Below are positions 34,013-47,660 of a stretch of 64,000 bases of DNA, piece after piece (position 1 is the stretch's first letter; the number at the start of each line of letters is the position of its first letter). Both the position numbers and the translations under genes were made by a program. Source of the DNA: Burhinus oedicnemus (lineage: Eukaryota > Chordata > Aves > Charadriiformes > Burhinidae); NCBI GenBank assembly GCA_008921705.1, contig VFFE01007030.1, positions 507,314 to 571,313 of the forward strand. Reading direction: 5' to 3'. The notes under the pieces are model-generated. The model made no database searches. It was given only the letters and a program-made list of their open reading frames with translations, and was not told the DNA's origin.

Positions 34013-34594
34013 ATTTTCTGTTTTTTACAGTATCTTCCATCGATCTCTCTGCAAATTTCCAGACATTTATTTGCCAAAATATGTGCAGATGCATATAGGT
34101 CAGCTAAAACCAAACATCGGTAGAGTCTAAGGTCAAAATAGATCGTTGAGTTTATCTTGTCCAGCGTTTCTGAACATCTTCCAAACCATGATCTCATATT
34201 ACTAGAGAACACAATAATGGGCCCTTTCCCTCTTCTTGACTGTAAAGGAAGGGCAGCTGGAATCCTGTTGGAGGTTCCAGGACCTGAAGACTGAGAACGA
34301 AGGCTCTAGTTCAGCCCCTGAATAGAAATGTACACACCAACTCCCAGTGCAGATGGAAGCACAGCTGCATGACTGAAGTGTGCAAATAGCAATATGCACA
34401 GACAGGACACAAGGCATGCAAAGAAAGGGACCCAAGGTCTGCTGTCTGCCACATATTAAAGGAACTGCTGGTAGAAGGTAACTGATTTTGACAGACTCAT
34501 ACTGAAGTATACCAACACTGTTCAGAGACTCATGCTAGCATATACCACAGCTAATGCTGACTTCATTAAAGCTCTCTGGTGAATGAAAGCAATT

Positions 34595-34712
34595 GTGTGT
34601 TGTCTAGTGGTTGCACTGGAAGACAGGAAAGGATTTGATTCAATGCTAGCTGTGCTACTGACTCATGGCTTATCCTCCAAGTAAGTCATTTGACCTTTCT
34701 GTAGTTCAGTCA
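34595..34712 (+). mobile_element. MIR-type (tRNA-derived) SINE relic
   Basis: The plus strand reads 'tgtctagtggttgcactgg' (tRNA-like head with an A-box-like start), then 'atttgattcaatgctagctg' (B-box-like GATTCAA), 'tgctactgactcatgg', and then the core 'aagtaagtcatttgaccttt' and 'ctgtagttcagt'. This is the MIR order: head, B box, 'gctgtgcyact', 'caagtcacttaacctctctg', 'cctcagt'. MIR-like SINEs predate the split of birds and mammals, so a diverged copy is plausible. It is too decayed to be transcribed. Confidence 0.72.
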
Positions 34713-37700
34713 ATCTGGCTGGAAAATTGTGCGGGAAGAAGGGAAAAGCACTATTCTTACTGAAAACCACAGACAGAATCTGAGCTGAGTTTTCCTAGGG
34801 TAAAAAAGAAAGAGACAATATCAGAACGTGAGTCAGGATAGGAACCTCCCTGGCCTTTTCCACTCAGGACGTCTGGTAGTATCATCATTATCATAGCAGA
34901 AAATCATTTACTTCAAGTCTTACTTCTAGCTCAGAAACCAAAAGGAAATACTTGGTGCCTGTGCCAGGTATACTCAGCTTCTGAACAGATTGAAGGACTA
35001 TCTGAACGGATTTAATAACTTTGGACTTCTCTACATGGATCATATTTAAAGGGTATAAATAACCAGAGCAAAAACTGGAACAGAGATGGATTTATATTAC
35101 TAATATTTTTTTTAAAAATTTTTCTGATGGGAAAATGGAAAAAAGTAGGGACTTAAAAATACCTTTTTTTCCTTGTGTTATGCTTTCTGTCAGATTTTGT
35201 ACTATAGAGACCTAAAGAACATTTTTTGGCAAAATACCAAGCTAAATACAACATGGTGTAAGTTCCTAATAATGGAAAGAAAGTTGTGGTGGGAAAGTGT
35301 CTAGAGCAGATTTTGTAGACAGAAGGTCCCCCAATTGGCTGCAAAACCAATTTCTTTTTCAGAACGTCTTCCTCATTTTGCAAATAAAAATAGCTCTAAT
35401 TAAATGCCCCAACCTTTTTCTTTTAGTATGACTAGGAAGTGGAGTTGTAAAAGATTGATTTTGGCCAGTACTGCCATAAAGTGGTGAAAATAATAATGAC
35501 CTGTAAGGGAAACTAAAATTCAATGGGGGCTGGATTTGTGGTTCTGGATATCTTGAAAATAACTCTACTTTTGTGAGAAACCTCTACTAGACCCATGAAA
35601 TCAGCCCCCCTCTGGATTTCAGGAACATTTGAACTAGAGCGAAAGGCCCTCACTCTGACAGATTACTCAGGCTGAGAACTACTGCATGGATGGTACTAAT
35701 GAAGAAACATCCACCCATACAGTGCCACTCAATGTACCTCTGCACAGTGGGTCTCAAGGGGAAAATTGAATCAAAACCCACATGTACTCTGTAGTGAGGG
35801 AGTCACACACAAATGCTGAAGGGGAGTGGAGCTGTTGGATTCACGCACTGTGAATTTTCAGTTCTGAGACAGCCCTTAATGGAAACTGAATCTGTTTCCA
35901 GTTTGATACCAGGTGAAATATTGAGATACTTTGACCTGATGGTAGAAGTATCACTAGAATTGTGGCTTTAGTATTGTAGCCATCACACTGCTGACCTGAC
36001 AGTCATTTATTTGGGGGCCTACAAAAGACCTGCCTTGTGAAAAAATGGCTATATATTTTCATGGATCCAAATGTTTCACTTAGGTCTTTTGAACTTCTTT
36101 TCAGAAATGGCAAGAAGTATCTAGCTCTTTCTCAGTCTAGATATAGGGATTATAAGAGCTTTTAGGTTAATAAGACCCAGTAACTATAATGACAGCATTG
36201 CACAATAGGCATCATTAGTGGGGAGGAGCTGGAACGTGGAGATGAGTTTTCTCCACTAGAAGTTTTATTGTTATAAAATGTGGTACAGATAGGAACATTT
36301 TTATGAGTTCTAGGGATACAACTTCTCCATCAGCATCAAGAGAAGAAAAGAAGCCTCTCCACTTTATTTTCAATTAGGTGGTAAAACGTGATGGGCTCCT
36401 TGTGAATTAATCACCATCACTGAATTGTTGTGTTAAAAGACATAAAGGACATAATGCACAATAGAGGTCTGGCAAGATTTCACAGTAAACAAATCTGAAC
36501 CAAAAGTTTAGCCTTCTTTGAACTCAGATCTGACCTTGACCTAAGGTGGATTTACATCCACAAATTATTCTCTTGGCTTATACCCAGAAAGTCAGAACTG
36601 TACCGCTAGACATGAAACACTGTGAACTCTGATGCTCCGAAATAGAGCCATGCATCTGTATCACCTGGAAAGTTAAAAATATTTGGAAGTAGAGTTTGAT
36701 AGGAGTTGTCAACATTGTAGGCATGTCTCATTTGTTAGAGTTCTGAATATTTTCAAAAGTTTTGCTTTCAATCTGTGCAGACACTTCATTTATAAAATTC
36801 CCCTCTGTTACTTCTTGTGTGTAGTAGACAATTATTTCCTAAATGGCTATTTTTTTCTCATATGATTCAATCTGGAGGGGAATATTGTCTCTTTCTCACA
36901 TGCTTTTACCTTGTTAATAAATTAACTTTGTACATTCAGATCACAGTGATATTGCAACTTCAACAAATTAACAATTTGGTCATAAAATACAAATGCAACA
37001 TGACCACACTACAGGAACAACATTCCTGAAACAAGCTCAAGTTTTCTTATTTCTTTCAACCTTGCTTTTACAGTAATACTGCATAAATTACCTTACATTG
37101 CAACAAGCAAAAGCAACTGAGCCAAGTCCAAAGGGACAGATGCAGCAAACAACTTTTCTTTTTCCCATGTGTTGAGCTGGTCAAACGGAAGCTAGCTGCA
37201 TGCTAGAAGCAATGGATGCATGGCAATTATGCGTGAGCTAAATACGCCCTGAATTCTTCATGTCCAGCCAGTTTTAGAATAAAGAGAGCAAATAAATGTA
37301 CCTGCACGTAAAAAGATTTAGACTTGCTCTCAACTTGAAAGCCAACCATTTAAATGAAGAATTTGCCTTCAGAAGATGAAACATCCAGATTAACTTCCAA
37401 TTTAGCATAGATACTCTGGCATTATATCAGTGCTGTCTAAAACACAGTGCAGTCAGAAGGCCCTACAATGGCCTGGTGTCAAACTGTGCTCTGTCATCAT
37501 GAATCTACACTTCTCATACAATAGTGTGGTGGTTGTTATTCTCTTAACCTACAGAAGACTGGAAGAGTTGAGACTGTTGCTGTTTTTTGCACTTTCCTGT
37601 TTTTCCTGTTCTTCATGTGAAAACATTGCTACCTCTCACCAAGGTAGGATAAGGCAAATGTTTCTAAGAAAGTTTCTTTCCCAATTCTTCCTCGTCTTGG

Positions 37701-40700
37701 AGCTCATCAACATCCTCTATAGCCAGAAACTTCTCTTCTGTTTGAATGTGTATTACTGCATCAAGTTGTCAGACAATTTTTCTAAGTCATCTTTCCAGAA
37801 GTCTGCTGTGACCATGCAAGTTATTCTTCAGAACCATAGTGCTCAATATTGTATGCTTATGTAATGATATAGATGATATATTAGAAAATTTTTCTTTAAA
37901 GATCCTGCTCTTAAAATGGGGCCAAGATGAGAAACAAATGAGAAAACATGGCAGGTACAGCAGATGGAATTAGGCTTATATGAAATTGTGTACTGAATGC
38001 AGATGCAACATCCAGTACTATATGAGATTCTAGTCCCTAATATTTGAAATTGTTCATACAAATATCTTGGGGTATCTAGGAAAAAAACACTAACTTCTCT
38101 TGGCAAATTTAGGAGTGAAGCTTGTAACTTTCAAAACCACTTCAAAATAAAATGCAATAAATGAAGGCCAGTCTTTCAGATTAGAAGGCCAGTTTGCTCA
38201 AACAGTGTCAAACAGCATTGGTATGATGACAGCCTGGCATCTTGCAACCTGCCAGAATTAGAGCGCAATGCTGCTTCTGATTGGAAACTGCAGCGGGGAA
38301 GTTCCTAGTTTCTCTTTTTGTTATACAGCACCCATTTCTTGCTAGATGATTCATAAGATAATGGATCATCCTGCAACTAATCCAGCATTTAACATATCCT
38401 TTGTTGCAGCACATGCCACTTTAATTTGAGAATTTCACATTTAGAAAGTAAGAAGGAGATGATTTTGTAGCAGGTTTTCTTTTTTTCCCCCTCTCTTTCT
38501 TTTTCTCTTTTAATAATTTGAAAACTGCTGCCAGTTCTGGAATGTGGGAACTGTTCCCACATGTGAGGGTATGATACAGTGGAGGACAAAGCAATATACT
38601 TTGGAGCCAAATATACCTTTGTGCTTTTGAGACACTGACGTGAGCGCTGCTCTCTCTGCCACCATCAGTGTCACAGCTAACCTTCTGAGCACTTTCCAGG
38701 CAGGCAAAGGTTTAAAAAAACCCCAAGAACTCTGCTGCAAAGTAAGTTTTTACCCTTGTCCCAATCCTGGTAAAAAAAACCTCTCCCTCATCTCAAATGT
38801 CACTATTCTGGCTACAAGTTGTTACTCTGATATCTATATAATCAGTGACGGGCATTTTGTCATAAATTGCATCAACTGTGCATTTCCAGAAGGCTGACTA
38901 AAAAACCCACAACCTTTAAGAATTGTGCCTCATCTCTGTTCCTAAAAATGAAGCTATCCTCTACCATCCCACCATTCTCAGCCTTTCCTCACATTGGAGA
39001 AATAGTCCCCAAAAATATTGGCTTAGCAAAAAGGATTAAATCCTGATATTGGAGGGAAATAATTTTCTGCATGACCTTGAGGACTAGGCGTGGGCAGACT
39101 AGAAAGGGGACATTCCTGTTTTTCTACACAACCCTGTAACTATACTTGGAAGGTCCCAAAAAATCAGACTGGAAAGTTAGGTTGCTTCTAGTCACAATAT
39201 CACTACAGCGGTATTTTTAGTGACTTACTTATTTCTCAAAAATCCCCCTAAAGAATAAATACCAGAGAACCCTGCTGGAGCTTTACAGGTAAACAGAGAA
39301 GAGACAATTTCCAATAAGGTTTCAAAAAATTTGCCTGAAACAGCTGTCCAGGTGTCACATCTGAAATACCTGGTAGAATGGTACAGCATAAGCTATTGGT
39401 ACTGATGTGATTTAGTCTCACTTATGAATAATCTCAAACCCATGCCAATAATAGATTTATCATGCAATGCTATGTCTTTTCCCCCTTCCACTCTGACCAA
39501 ACAAAGTGAAATCAAAATTAATCAGTAAATCACTTTAACCTCGGTAGGGTTTCTCATTAATTTGTGGTTTCTCATTTCCCACATCCCCATTGCTGCATAA
39601 AACTTCCCTTTTTACAGACAGTTCACTGTTTACATGATAAACATACTCCCTGCGTTACCCTTCTGGACTTGAATTGCTCAAGCGTGAGAGCTTCAGTACA
39701 TCCCACTTCCTTACCAGCCCCTTGAAACCTCCTTGATGACAGTGCTTGGTGACCACAACAGGCAGTGAGTACTAATATTGCAGTACAGAGAATTTCCCCC
39801 CACCAATGAAGCATGACATTCAGTTTCTCCAGCTGTTCTTCTCATTCCTGGAAACCTGCTGGAAAAAGCCACTGTGGAGGTAAATGGACTATCTTGGCAC
39901 AGAGGCATCACCCACATCTCAAAAGAATTGACTGAAGAGGATGCAGCTCTTGCCCTGAGACTGGCAGCTTCTTTGGTACTGCTGGGATAGAAAAATGCTT
40001 TAAAGTGTATTATCTGGAAGCTCACCAAAGAGGAGGACATTCCTGTAGAGGTTTAGCTGGGACAATTGACTCCCCACAAGCTGCTGGCATGGAGGGTATG
40101 CCTGCAAGAAACGGCTTCATGGGCAGTGCTCACCTTTGCCCTGCCACCCCTCGTTCCCTGTGCCTCTGTGATCCACAAAATGCTGGTTTGCATTCGAAAG
40201 GCACAGCCCTTCCCCAAGTGGCAGCCTGCACCCCAAAGCATAGCAACAAACCAAATCTACCCATTTCTCCCACTGGCACAGGAATGTCCGCCAGTGTCAG
40301 CGGAGCATGGGTGTCTCCTGTCTCTTTTTCTTTCTCTCTTAACTATGTAAAACAAATCAGGCAGCAGCCTCAGAAATCAGACTTCCAGCCTACCTGACAA
40401 AAGATACATCACTTCAGTGATTATGTCTGATGTGGAAAAATACACTCCACCAAGTCAGTTTTACTATGAGGACTTGCTAGAGATAAACCCTACTGAGGTA
40501 CGCATTAGTGCCACAAATGTCTCTATCCCATCAGTTCTGCCTATCCAATAAACCTCATCAGCTCACAGGTCTTTTAGCAGTGTCCTTCCAGAATTACATC
40601 TGCAAATCAACTGACAAGGAGAAAAATACTAAAATCTACCAACAACTTAGACTATACTTACCATTTTACTCCAGCATAAGATTAAAGCTCTCTACAAAAC

Positions 40701-42529
40701 TAGAGGGGTTTATACTGTATTCACAATTTACCAAGTTAATTTGTATGTTCCTCCCAATTAATTAACTAAACAGTAAGAGCCAGGACCCAGTCTCAGATCC
40801 AGGGATACCATCTGTCACAACCTGGCTCAGTCCCATTGTGTAAGGTCACCAGTCTGCTGTGAGTGGGCTCAATCCATGGGGTCCCACCTGCTTAAAACCC
40901 AGCCATTTCTGAGGCAAATGGCCTCTCCTTGTGCTCCCTGTGGCCCCAGAGGTCCTCCAACCCCTTTCCAGGAGGTGAAACCCTGCAGGGCAGCCAGCTC
41001 CCCCATGCTGCCTGGGGCTCACATACGCTTCTGGGAAACTCATTTGGGGCTTCAGGGGAGCATTTCCACACTTCCAGTTTAACCCCCCCAAAAGGACAAT
41101 GTGATGGGAAAGCAAGGAGCAAAGTTAAAGCAGAAGAATGTCTGAACCACAGACATGGTACTCTTAAAAGGAATTGAAAATCACAGACTTCTGAAAAAGG
41201 CCAAAATCCTGGCTTAGTCACCCCTTCTGTGAACGCAACGGCTAGGATGAGGGGATGAGCCCATCCTTGTTTTCCATACACTCTCATGCAGGACTCACCC
41301 ATGTTCAGCTGCTGTCCTTCACAGTGTCCCCACCAGGAACCCTTGGCCCTTGTCTCTCCACTTTCCTGTGTAAAAGAAAATGTCTCTGGGAAAGGCCAGT
41401 ACCTTGAAGATAATCATCACACTAATTTAACATCATAGTGGCTTCTTACAGTTAGTGCCTAGAAAGGCCACTGAGCATATTTCGGAGGCAGAGCCAACCC
41501 AGCAAGCTGCCTAGATGATGTCTAGATATGTGTCCAGGAAGATACAAAATTAAGTCATGCTATCTGACCCAAATACACACTTAGCTCTCTAGGAGAAGTT
41601 TCCCAGCTGGGGCACTGCCATGGAGTGTAATGTAACAGAGAAGAAAGTCACTGTAGATAAGGATCCCTCTTCCAAGCTATACAGCAATGTGCCAACAATG
41701 CACTGATTAAAGATTGGCAAGGTGAAGCCCCAGCATTACAGAGCTCAAAGGAAGATCTGACTTCAGTGTCGCTGGATTCAAAGTTTCGGTCACGGGCTAC
41801 AAACAATACAAGGGTGTGCCTAGAGATAAATGTGTTTTCTGGATTCCACTCAGGGCACTTAGTGTGAATCTTCACACTGTTTTTTACACCATCTGAATTA
41901 TTGTATTTATTTCTGAAACCAGTTAACTGCCTGGAATTGTTCTAGACAAAAAACAATGAAACTATCAACAGACTCAAAAGAATGATTTGTGACAAGAAAT
42001 CAAAAGCGAGTGTCTCACCTACCCACAGAAGAATATGTTCTTTAGAGAAAAATAATTGTCTGCCTTTTAAGCTGTGTTGAATTTAAACATACTTCTGAAA
42101 TGCATATATTACATAATGAGAATGATGCTGAAATGGACATTACAAATACTATGTAATAAAATTGTGTTTTAATGTGTGTGTTTTTACCATATCAAGCAAA
42201 GTGCACAGCCCGTATGTGTAATGACCTAAACAATAATTATGGGTGTACATGTATGTGTATGGGCACATGTGCATGTCTGCATTTTTAGTAATAAATTTGA
42301 AAAGTGAAAATAGCAGATATGAAGAGGGACATTTAGGGTGGATTAAGGAATAGTGGAGGAAATCAAACCTTCCTCAAAGTTAAGAAAAGGAATATTTAGC
42401 AATGTACCATAAATCTGAAATTAAAGATGGAAGACACAAATACAGCTAGAGAAGCTGTATATGGTTTTGCCTGCATTTATAGAAAAGCAAATAAAGATAC
42501 AAAATAGATTAAAGATAATTGGGAACTTC
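34713..42529. other. Long non-coding stretch, no gene or repeat recognised
   Basis: Nearly 8 kb without a recognisable element. The longest frames are 144 codons (37,430-37,864, plus), 136 codons (40,892-41,302, minus) and 130 codons (40,005-40,397, plus). None has a known motif, and the last two overlap open frames on the other strand. A pyrimidine-rich tract lies at about 38,478-38,512. The DNA is AT-rich between 35 and 39 kb and somewhat GC-richer at 40-41.2 kb. Confidence 0.5.
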
Positions 42530-42735
42530 AGGTGCCTCCACTTTGGAGTGCCAAATTTTATTCACTGTAACAGCACCTAGACTTCTGAAGGTGACTTGCT
42601 TAGCATTAAAAGTATACCCTTTTTAGTGTCTGAAGTTCAGCACCCCAAGGACACAGTTGGAAATGTTAGACGAAGGACCAGATGTGTGAATTATCTAATT
42701 TCCATTGATGGGAGTTAAATGCCTAAAGAAGGAAT
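42530..42735. mobile_element. Palindromic MITE-like repeat relic
   Basis: 'acttcaggtgcctcc', 'agcacctagacttctgaagg', 'gtctgaagttcagcaccccaa' and, at the right, 'ccattgatgggagttaaatg' with 'cctaaagaagg' form paired inverted blocks. They are of the type seen in abundant sauropsid palindromic repeats, which carry 'ttaggtgcc' arms and a 'ccattgaaatcaatggg' centre. It is heavily diverged and non-coding. Confidence 0.45.
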
Positions 42736-44984
42736 GATGTGCCTCTTTGCTACAGCCTTGTGTTTTAATGGATTCAGCAGAGACTTAAGACTTGCACCCA
42801 AGATTTAGGGTTTACATAATTTTTAAACCAAAATCTCCAACAACCAATGAATAAATAAAAGCCTCTACTGTGTTCAGCATGATACTTCTTTTTTCATTGG
42901 TATAATGCTTTTAGAACCTTCCAAAGGTGGCTTAAACTACAGGACGTTTCTCTTATCTGCTACCTAGGGGAGACCTGTGTGTGCAGTGTCATGTTTTAAT
43001 TTAGGCAACGTTTGGGATTATGCTGACAGGCACAGCATGGTGGAGGGAACGGGCTGAAGAGAAAATGTCCGTGTGGATCCTTGCTTGGTTTAGAGAGCAT
43101 TTGCTTCCAAGACCAGAATGAAACTCAGATCAAAATTTAGACTATTCTTCAGCAGCACACCATGGATTTGAATATATGTCTTGATGAGATTATTTCCCTC
43201 TCCTGTCAATCCAGACGGTCACTTGGACCACTTCCTTCTATGCTTAGGAATACCAATCTTTCTGCACTGCTTTTGAGGATGTGAGAAAAAAAATCCCATG
43301 GGTTTTGAAGGCTGAAATGAAGTAGAAACCTTTTGCTGCTGGCTGCAATGCAATTACATAGACATGGCCCAAAGCCCAAGCCATGCTTTTTTTTTTCTTT
43401 GGGACCTACAATTTGAGAAACTTAGACAGTCTTGCAGCTCATTAGTTTGGTAATCCCTCTGCTTCAACAACAGAAGCAGAGGGAGATGTGACTCATTTCC
43501 CAACCACCACTACCTCTGGCAGCTGAAGATAAATTAGTGCCCGATCTCTGGGCCAGCATGTTAGTTGTCTATAAGCTCAGTCTTGGGAAGAAAAGGTGGT
43601 GCCACCTTAGCACATGCAACAACCATGCCCTTTTCCCTCAAGATTTTCCATCATAAAGTAGGGTGGAACAAATATCCACAGTTTCCTACCAGCTGGGGGG
43701 AAAGAAGGGTCAGGAAAACCTTTATGTACATAAACAGCCATCGCATTTGAATTTCTTTTTTTTTTTTCCCAGGCAGAAGCATGTTTCTTATTTATCTGAA
43801 AACATCGTGTTCAAATTTAAGATTTTCTTTGGTTAGTTGCTTTTCATTATTATCTGTTCTCAAACAAGTCAGGATGGGAATAATTTCTGATGGGTGACCA
43901 ACAGGGAAAATAAAACAAATGAGGAGAGAAGATGTATGGGGAATCCTTGCATGGTGTGCTTGATGTTACAATCTGTATTTGAAATGGGATAGGCTATGGA
44001 GGGTCTACCAGCACTTCTGAGAAAATCAGTTAGATAGCCTGGGATCTGCAGGACATCTGCAGGGCAAACACATCCATGTGTCCTTTTTTGACAATTACTC
44101 ATTACTGCACAGTTTAAAAAGTGTGCGTCATGAAATAATCTGGGTAACCTTATGTTCTAGCTGTTATACATGATGTGCCCTGTGCCTTTCCCTGAATCTA
44201 TCATACAGATTTTTAATCAGACATACATCGTAACAGCAATTATTTGACTCCTCTTTTGGGAGATATTTCTGTGTGCGCGTTTCAGGTGATCTTCAACATT
44301 TAGTTTAGCAAAGCATTCTGAATCCAACATCTAAAGTTCAGTTTTCCTAAAGTTTGCAAATAACTCTGGAAACGCTGACTATCTACAAACCCAACCCAAA
44401 TTAGTGGAAGCAGCAGGGCATGCAGAATATTTTTGCTTTTGTTTCTGCTTCAGTAATGGTCACTTTTTGTTCTTTAGTTTATGTACAGCCCCTTCAGCTT
44501 GGAAAGGCTCGCCGTGTATTGTGGAGCATTACCATTAAAAGAATGCTGAAAGAGTTACACTGCATTGCCTTTTGGTTTTTGTACACATAAATCAACCTTA
44601 GATCATAAAACACAACCTGTAACAACAATCACCAATATTTAATAAATTTCTGACTAGTTTGAAAACCTGTTCAAATACTTTGTACCACCCACAAAAACAT
44701 TTGTAATAAATTGCAAGGCAATAAAAATCACATAACACATAATTACTGGCATTATTGTATACTTCACTTTTTTTGAGCGGGGAGGACCTGAGTAGAGAGA
44801 GGAAGAGGCTGGGTTTGAGGGAAAAAAGGGAACTTTTCAGTTGTATTTCCTGAGCTAATTCATTATATGATTTTTTTAAATGCTACATCTTAAGCAGTGC
44901 TAAATACGGAAGAGGGCTTTTTCGAACAGCTCACAAGTTCTGTTTCTGAATGAGTCATTACCGATCAGTAGGATTCTCTTAACA
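42736..44984. other. Non-coding, AT-rich stretch
   Basis: No gene recognised. T-rich tracts lie near 43,387-43,398 and 43,757-43,768. The interval 44,430-44,770 is compositionally quiet and rich in AATAAA, TTTGTAATAAAT and TAATTA-like words, so it could be a conserved non-coding element or an old 3' untranslated region, but no reading frame supports either. Confidence 0.45.
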
Positions 44985-45075
44985 GGGGATTTACAGCAGA
45001 AGAACCAAAACCTACTTCCATTGAAATCAGTGGCAGGCTCCCACTGACTTCAACAGAGGATTGCCCCAGCAGATG
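44985..45075. mobile_element. Short palindromic repeat relic
   Basis: 'cttccattgaaatcagtggc' is followed by the inverted 'ctcccactgacttcaacag'. This pair is the centre of a palindromic element widespread in sauropsid genomes (arms built on 'gaagtcaatggg'). The remainder of the element is not clear. Confidence 0.5.
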
Positions 45076-46150
45076 TAGTAGAGCCAGGGATGGAAAAACT
45101 TAGAGAGGTGTCTTTTGGGTTTTTTTAATAAATCTACAAGGACTCTTTCAATTCAATTTCCACAGCTTTCCTTTCGGCACATTTTATCATTCTTCTAGTT
45201 CACACACAGGAATGAGGCGTAAATGTGTAAATGGCTTAAGTACATACAAACACTAAATCCATGTTTACATTTGCACTGATGTAATGTTCTCCCCTCTTAT
45301 CTGTGGCTTGTGGTGAATTTACAATGCTTGTGTGCTAATTTGTTTTATCAAGTAGGTTACTGGGCACTGTAAGGCTATTCTGTTTGTGATTCAAAAAAAG
45401 AAAAGGAAGCAAGTTCTATCAAGCAAGGAAGAGACCAGCAAATCTACTAACCCCACCCCCCAAAAAAAGAATACCGGTTTTCAGATGAAAATATAAGCTT
45501 TGATGCTTAAAGTAAGAACAAAGTTGATTAGAATGTAACATTTGCAAAGCACAAAAAGTGATTTAGAAACATCAATTTTTGGTTGGTTTTTTTTGTTCTT
45601 AAAATACCTAGCAAGCCTAATTCTCGTGGAAAGTCCCAGGAACTTAGGAACTTGCATGCCTCTTGGAAAAGGACTCAGAGTCTTCTGAATATGTTACATG
45701 TGAGCATTTAGACATTTGAACTAAACTTTCTAATCAGTTTAAAAAAAAAAAATGTTAGCTATGAGCTTTACTTATGATTCAGATTCACTCCTTTTCAAAA
45801 ACTTACTCATTCCTTAATAGATTCTGTGATCATTGTTACTTGCCCAAGATATTACAAAACTAAAGCAATTCATTTTTGCAAGGAACTCAATTAATCTGAT
45901 CAAAGGTACAGCATAAGAGACATTCAAAATGCTGTAAGGATTCACAGACACACAATGTTAGAAATGGTGCCTCAGGAGCTGGATACAAGTGTATCCTTCA
46001 GATAGGATCTGGAAGATAGGGCTCAGTGCTTCTGGAAATGTTCTCACTGTCTCTAACCTGGATTCTGTTTTACCCAGGGATTTCTGTGACTTAAGCAAAC
46101 CAGAGTAGATCATGTTTAATTTTGTAAGTATATATAATGTGAGGGTTTTT

Positions 46151-46190
46151 ATATATATATATATATATAAATAAATATAAATAAAATTTT
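46151..46190. repeat. (AT)n with flanking ATAAAT repeats
   Basis: Nine AT dinucleotides followed by ATAAATAAATATAAATAAAA-type sequence, read directly. Such runs can extrude as cruciforms and mutate readily. Confidence 0.9.
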
Positions 46191-46340
46191 TACTGTCACA
46201 AAAAACTGGCCTTCAGCAATTGAACTGACAGAAACTGGTCAAAAAGCACTTAACAGACAGCTGGGGGTCCTTTCTGCAGTAGCAGAATAGGAGAAGCAAA
46301 AAACCAAAATTCTCTCCCTGCTTTGCTTTGCCCAGGAGTC

Positions 46341-46364
46341 ACAGACACAGACACAGACACACAC
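46341..46364 (+). repeat. (ACAGAC)n short tandem repeat
   Basis: Three ACAGAC-type hexamers running into ACAC dinucleotides, read directly. Confidence 0.85.
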
Positions 46365-47559
46365 AAACAACAAAAAAATCTGGGATGTTTCTAAAGCATT
46401 ATCTTGCTGGGCCTTGTCACTGGGCAGGTTCTGCTACTGATGGAGTCTGAGAAGGAAATGCTTATACTTGGAGGAGTGGGTAAAAATGGCTTGCAGGCCC
46501 AGACCCAAATATTAATCTTGGCTCTGACTTCACAAGGTGCATGGTGTGGTGATGGTACCAAGTGGAAAAAAAAAAAGGGCAAGAAGTAAAAACCAGGTAC
46601 TGAACCTTGTCATTAATGTCTTTGTCCCTGGCAGATATCCCAGGATCCCTATGGCTCTCAGAAAGACTTCCACTCGCTTTAGAGAGTAAACTGACAGCGC
46701 ATTTGAAGGGAAGCAAACTGTCTTTACTTCCCTAAAAACAGGATTAAAAGGAACTCAGCATGTGGAACTCTGCAGTTTCCTACCTCCTTCTTTTTCCCGA
46801 CTAGTGTATTTTCATCTTTAAACAAATGTTTTGAAAAATTCAGTTAAAAAATTAAAGCACGTATTAGAAAAACATTGATTTCGATACTGCTGAAATGCTT
46901 TTCCTGTCTCTAATTTAAAGTCCTGCAGGTGAAAATGCAAGAAAAATAATTTGGGGCATTTCCATAGGCAGTCACAAGATCAAGTAAGACAAATTGCAGA
47001 CTAAGAGAGGAACAGCCTCTGCCAACCGCAGCAGCTGAGTTAGAAAGTTACATTCTTCCACCAAGTACTTTTCCCATTGTTAACATGTGTACCAAGGCAT
47101 TCAGGGATGATATGCATGCGCTACACACAGACAGTCACGGGATTAAACAGAGCCACTCAGAATAAATTAGCTTCAGTATTAATCGGACAAACCTTCCAGT
47201 CCTGCTGTCAAACCTGAGTCTCTTCTGGTTTACAAGGATTACAAGGAGTAGAGGATGGCATGCAAAGAAATTATAAGTATTGGCCTCAGCATCACAGTTA
47301 CATCCATCTTCTAAAAATGAACATTGTATAAATACACAGAACATTACTTGTAGATCATTTTGGGATCACCAATGAGCAAGCAGTGGGTTGACAGTGTGGT
47401 TGAAGCAAAGAAAAAAACCTCTGCTGAATGGTATTAATAAAAACATGGAACCAAATTTTTAACAGACTGAGACAGAGGAAGCAAACTGGAATTTAGTGTA
47501 CACTTGAGATGCAAGATTAATGCTCCCAGAGCAAAAACATTGAGTCCAAATGTCTAAGC

Positions 47560-47660
47560 TAGTAAAGGCATATTTAGACACCTAAACAAAAATGGCCTGA
47601 TCTGCTGTGTCGCTGAGCACCTGCACTTCCCAGTGAAATCAGTGAGTTTAGCAGGCTCGC
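47560..47660. mobile_element. Palindromic MITE-like repeat relic
   Basis: 'atttagacacctaaac', 'atggcctgatctgctg', 'gctgagcacctgcacttccc' and 'agtgaaatcagtgag' follow the order of one half of a common sauropsid palindromic repeat: 'ggcctgatttt', then 'gctgagcacctgcagctccc', then 'attgaaatcaatgg'. Only one arm is preserved. Confidence 0.55.

Larger units (their letters stand above)
45076..47559. other. Non-coding, AT-rich stretch with microsatellites
   Basis: No gene recognised. It contains an A-rich run at about 45,741-45,752, the AT repeat at 46,151-46,190 and the ACAGAC-type repeat at 46,341-46,364. Confidence 0.5.
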
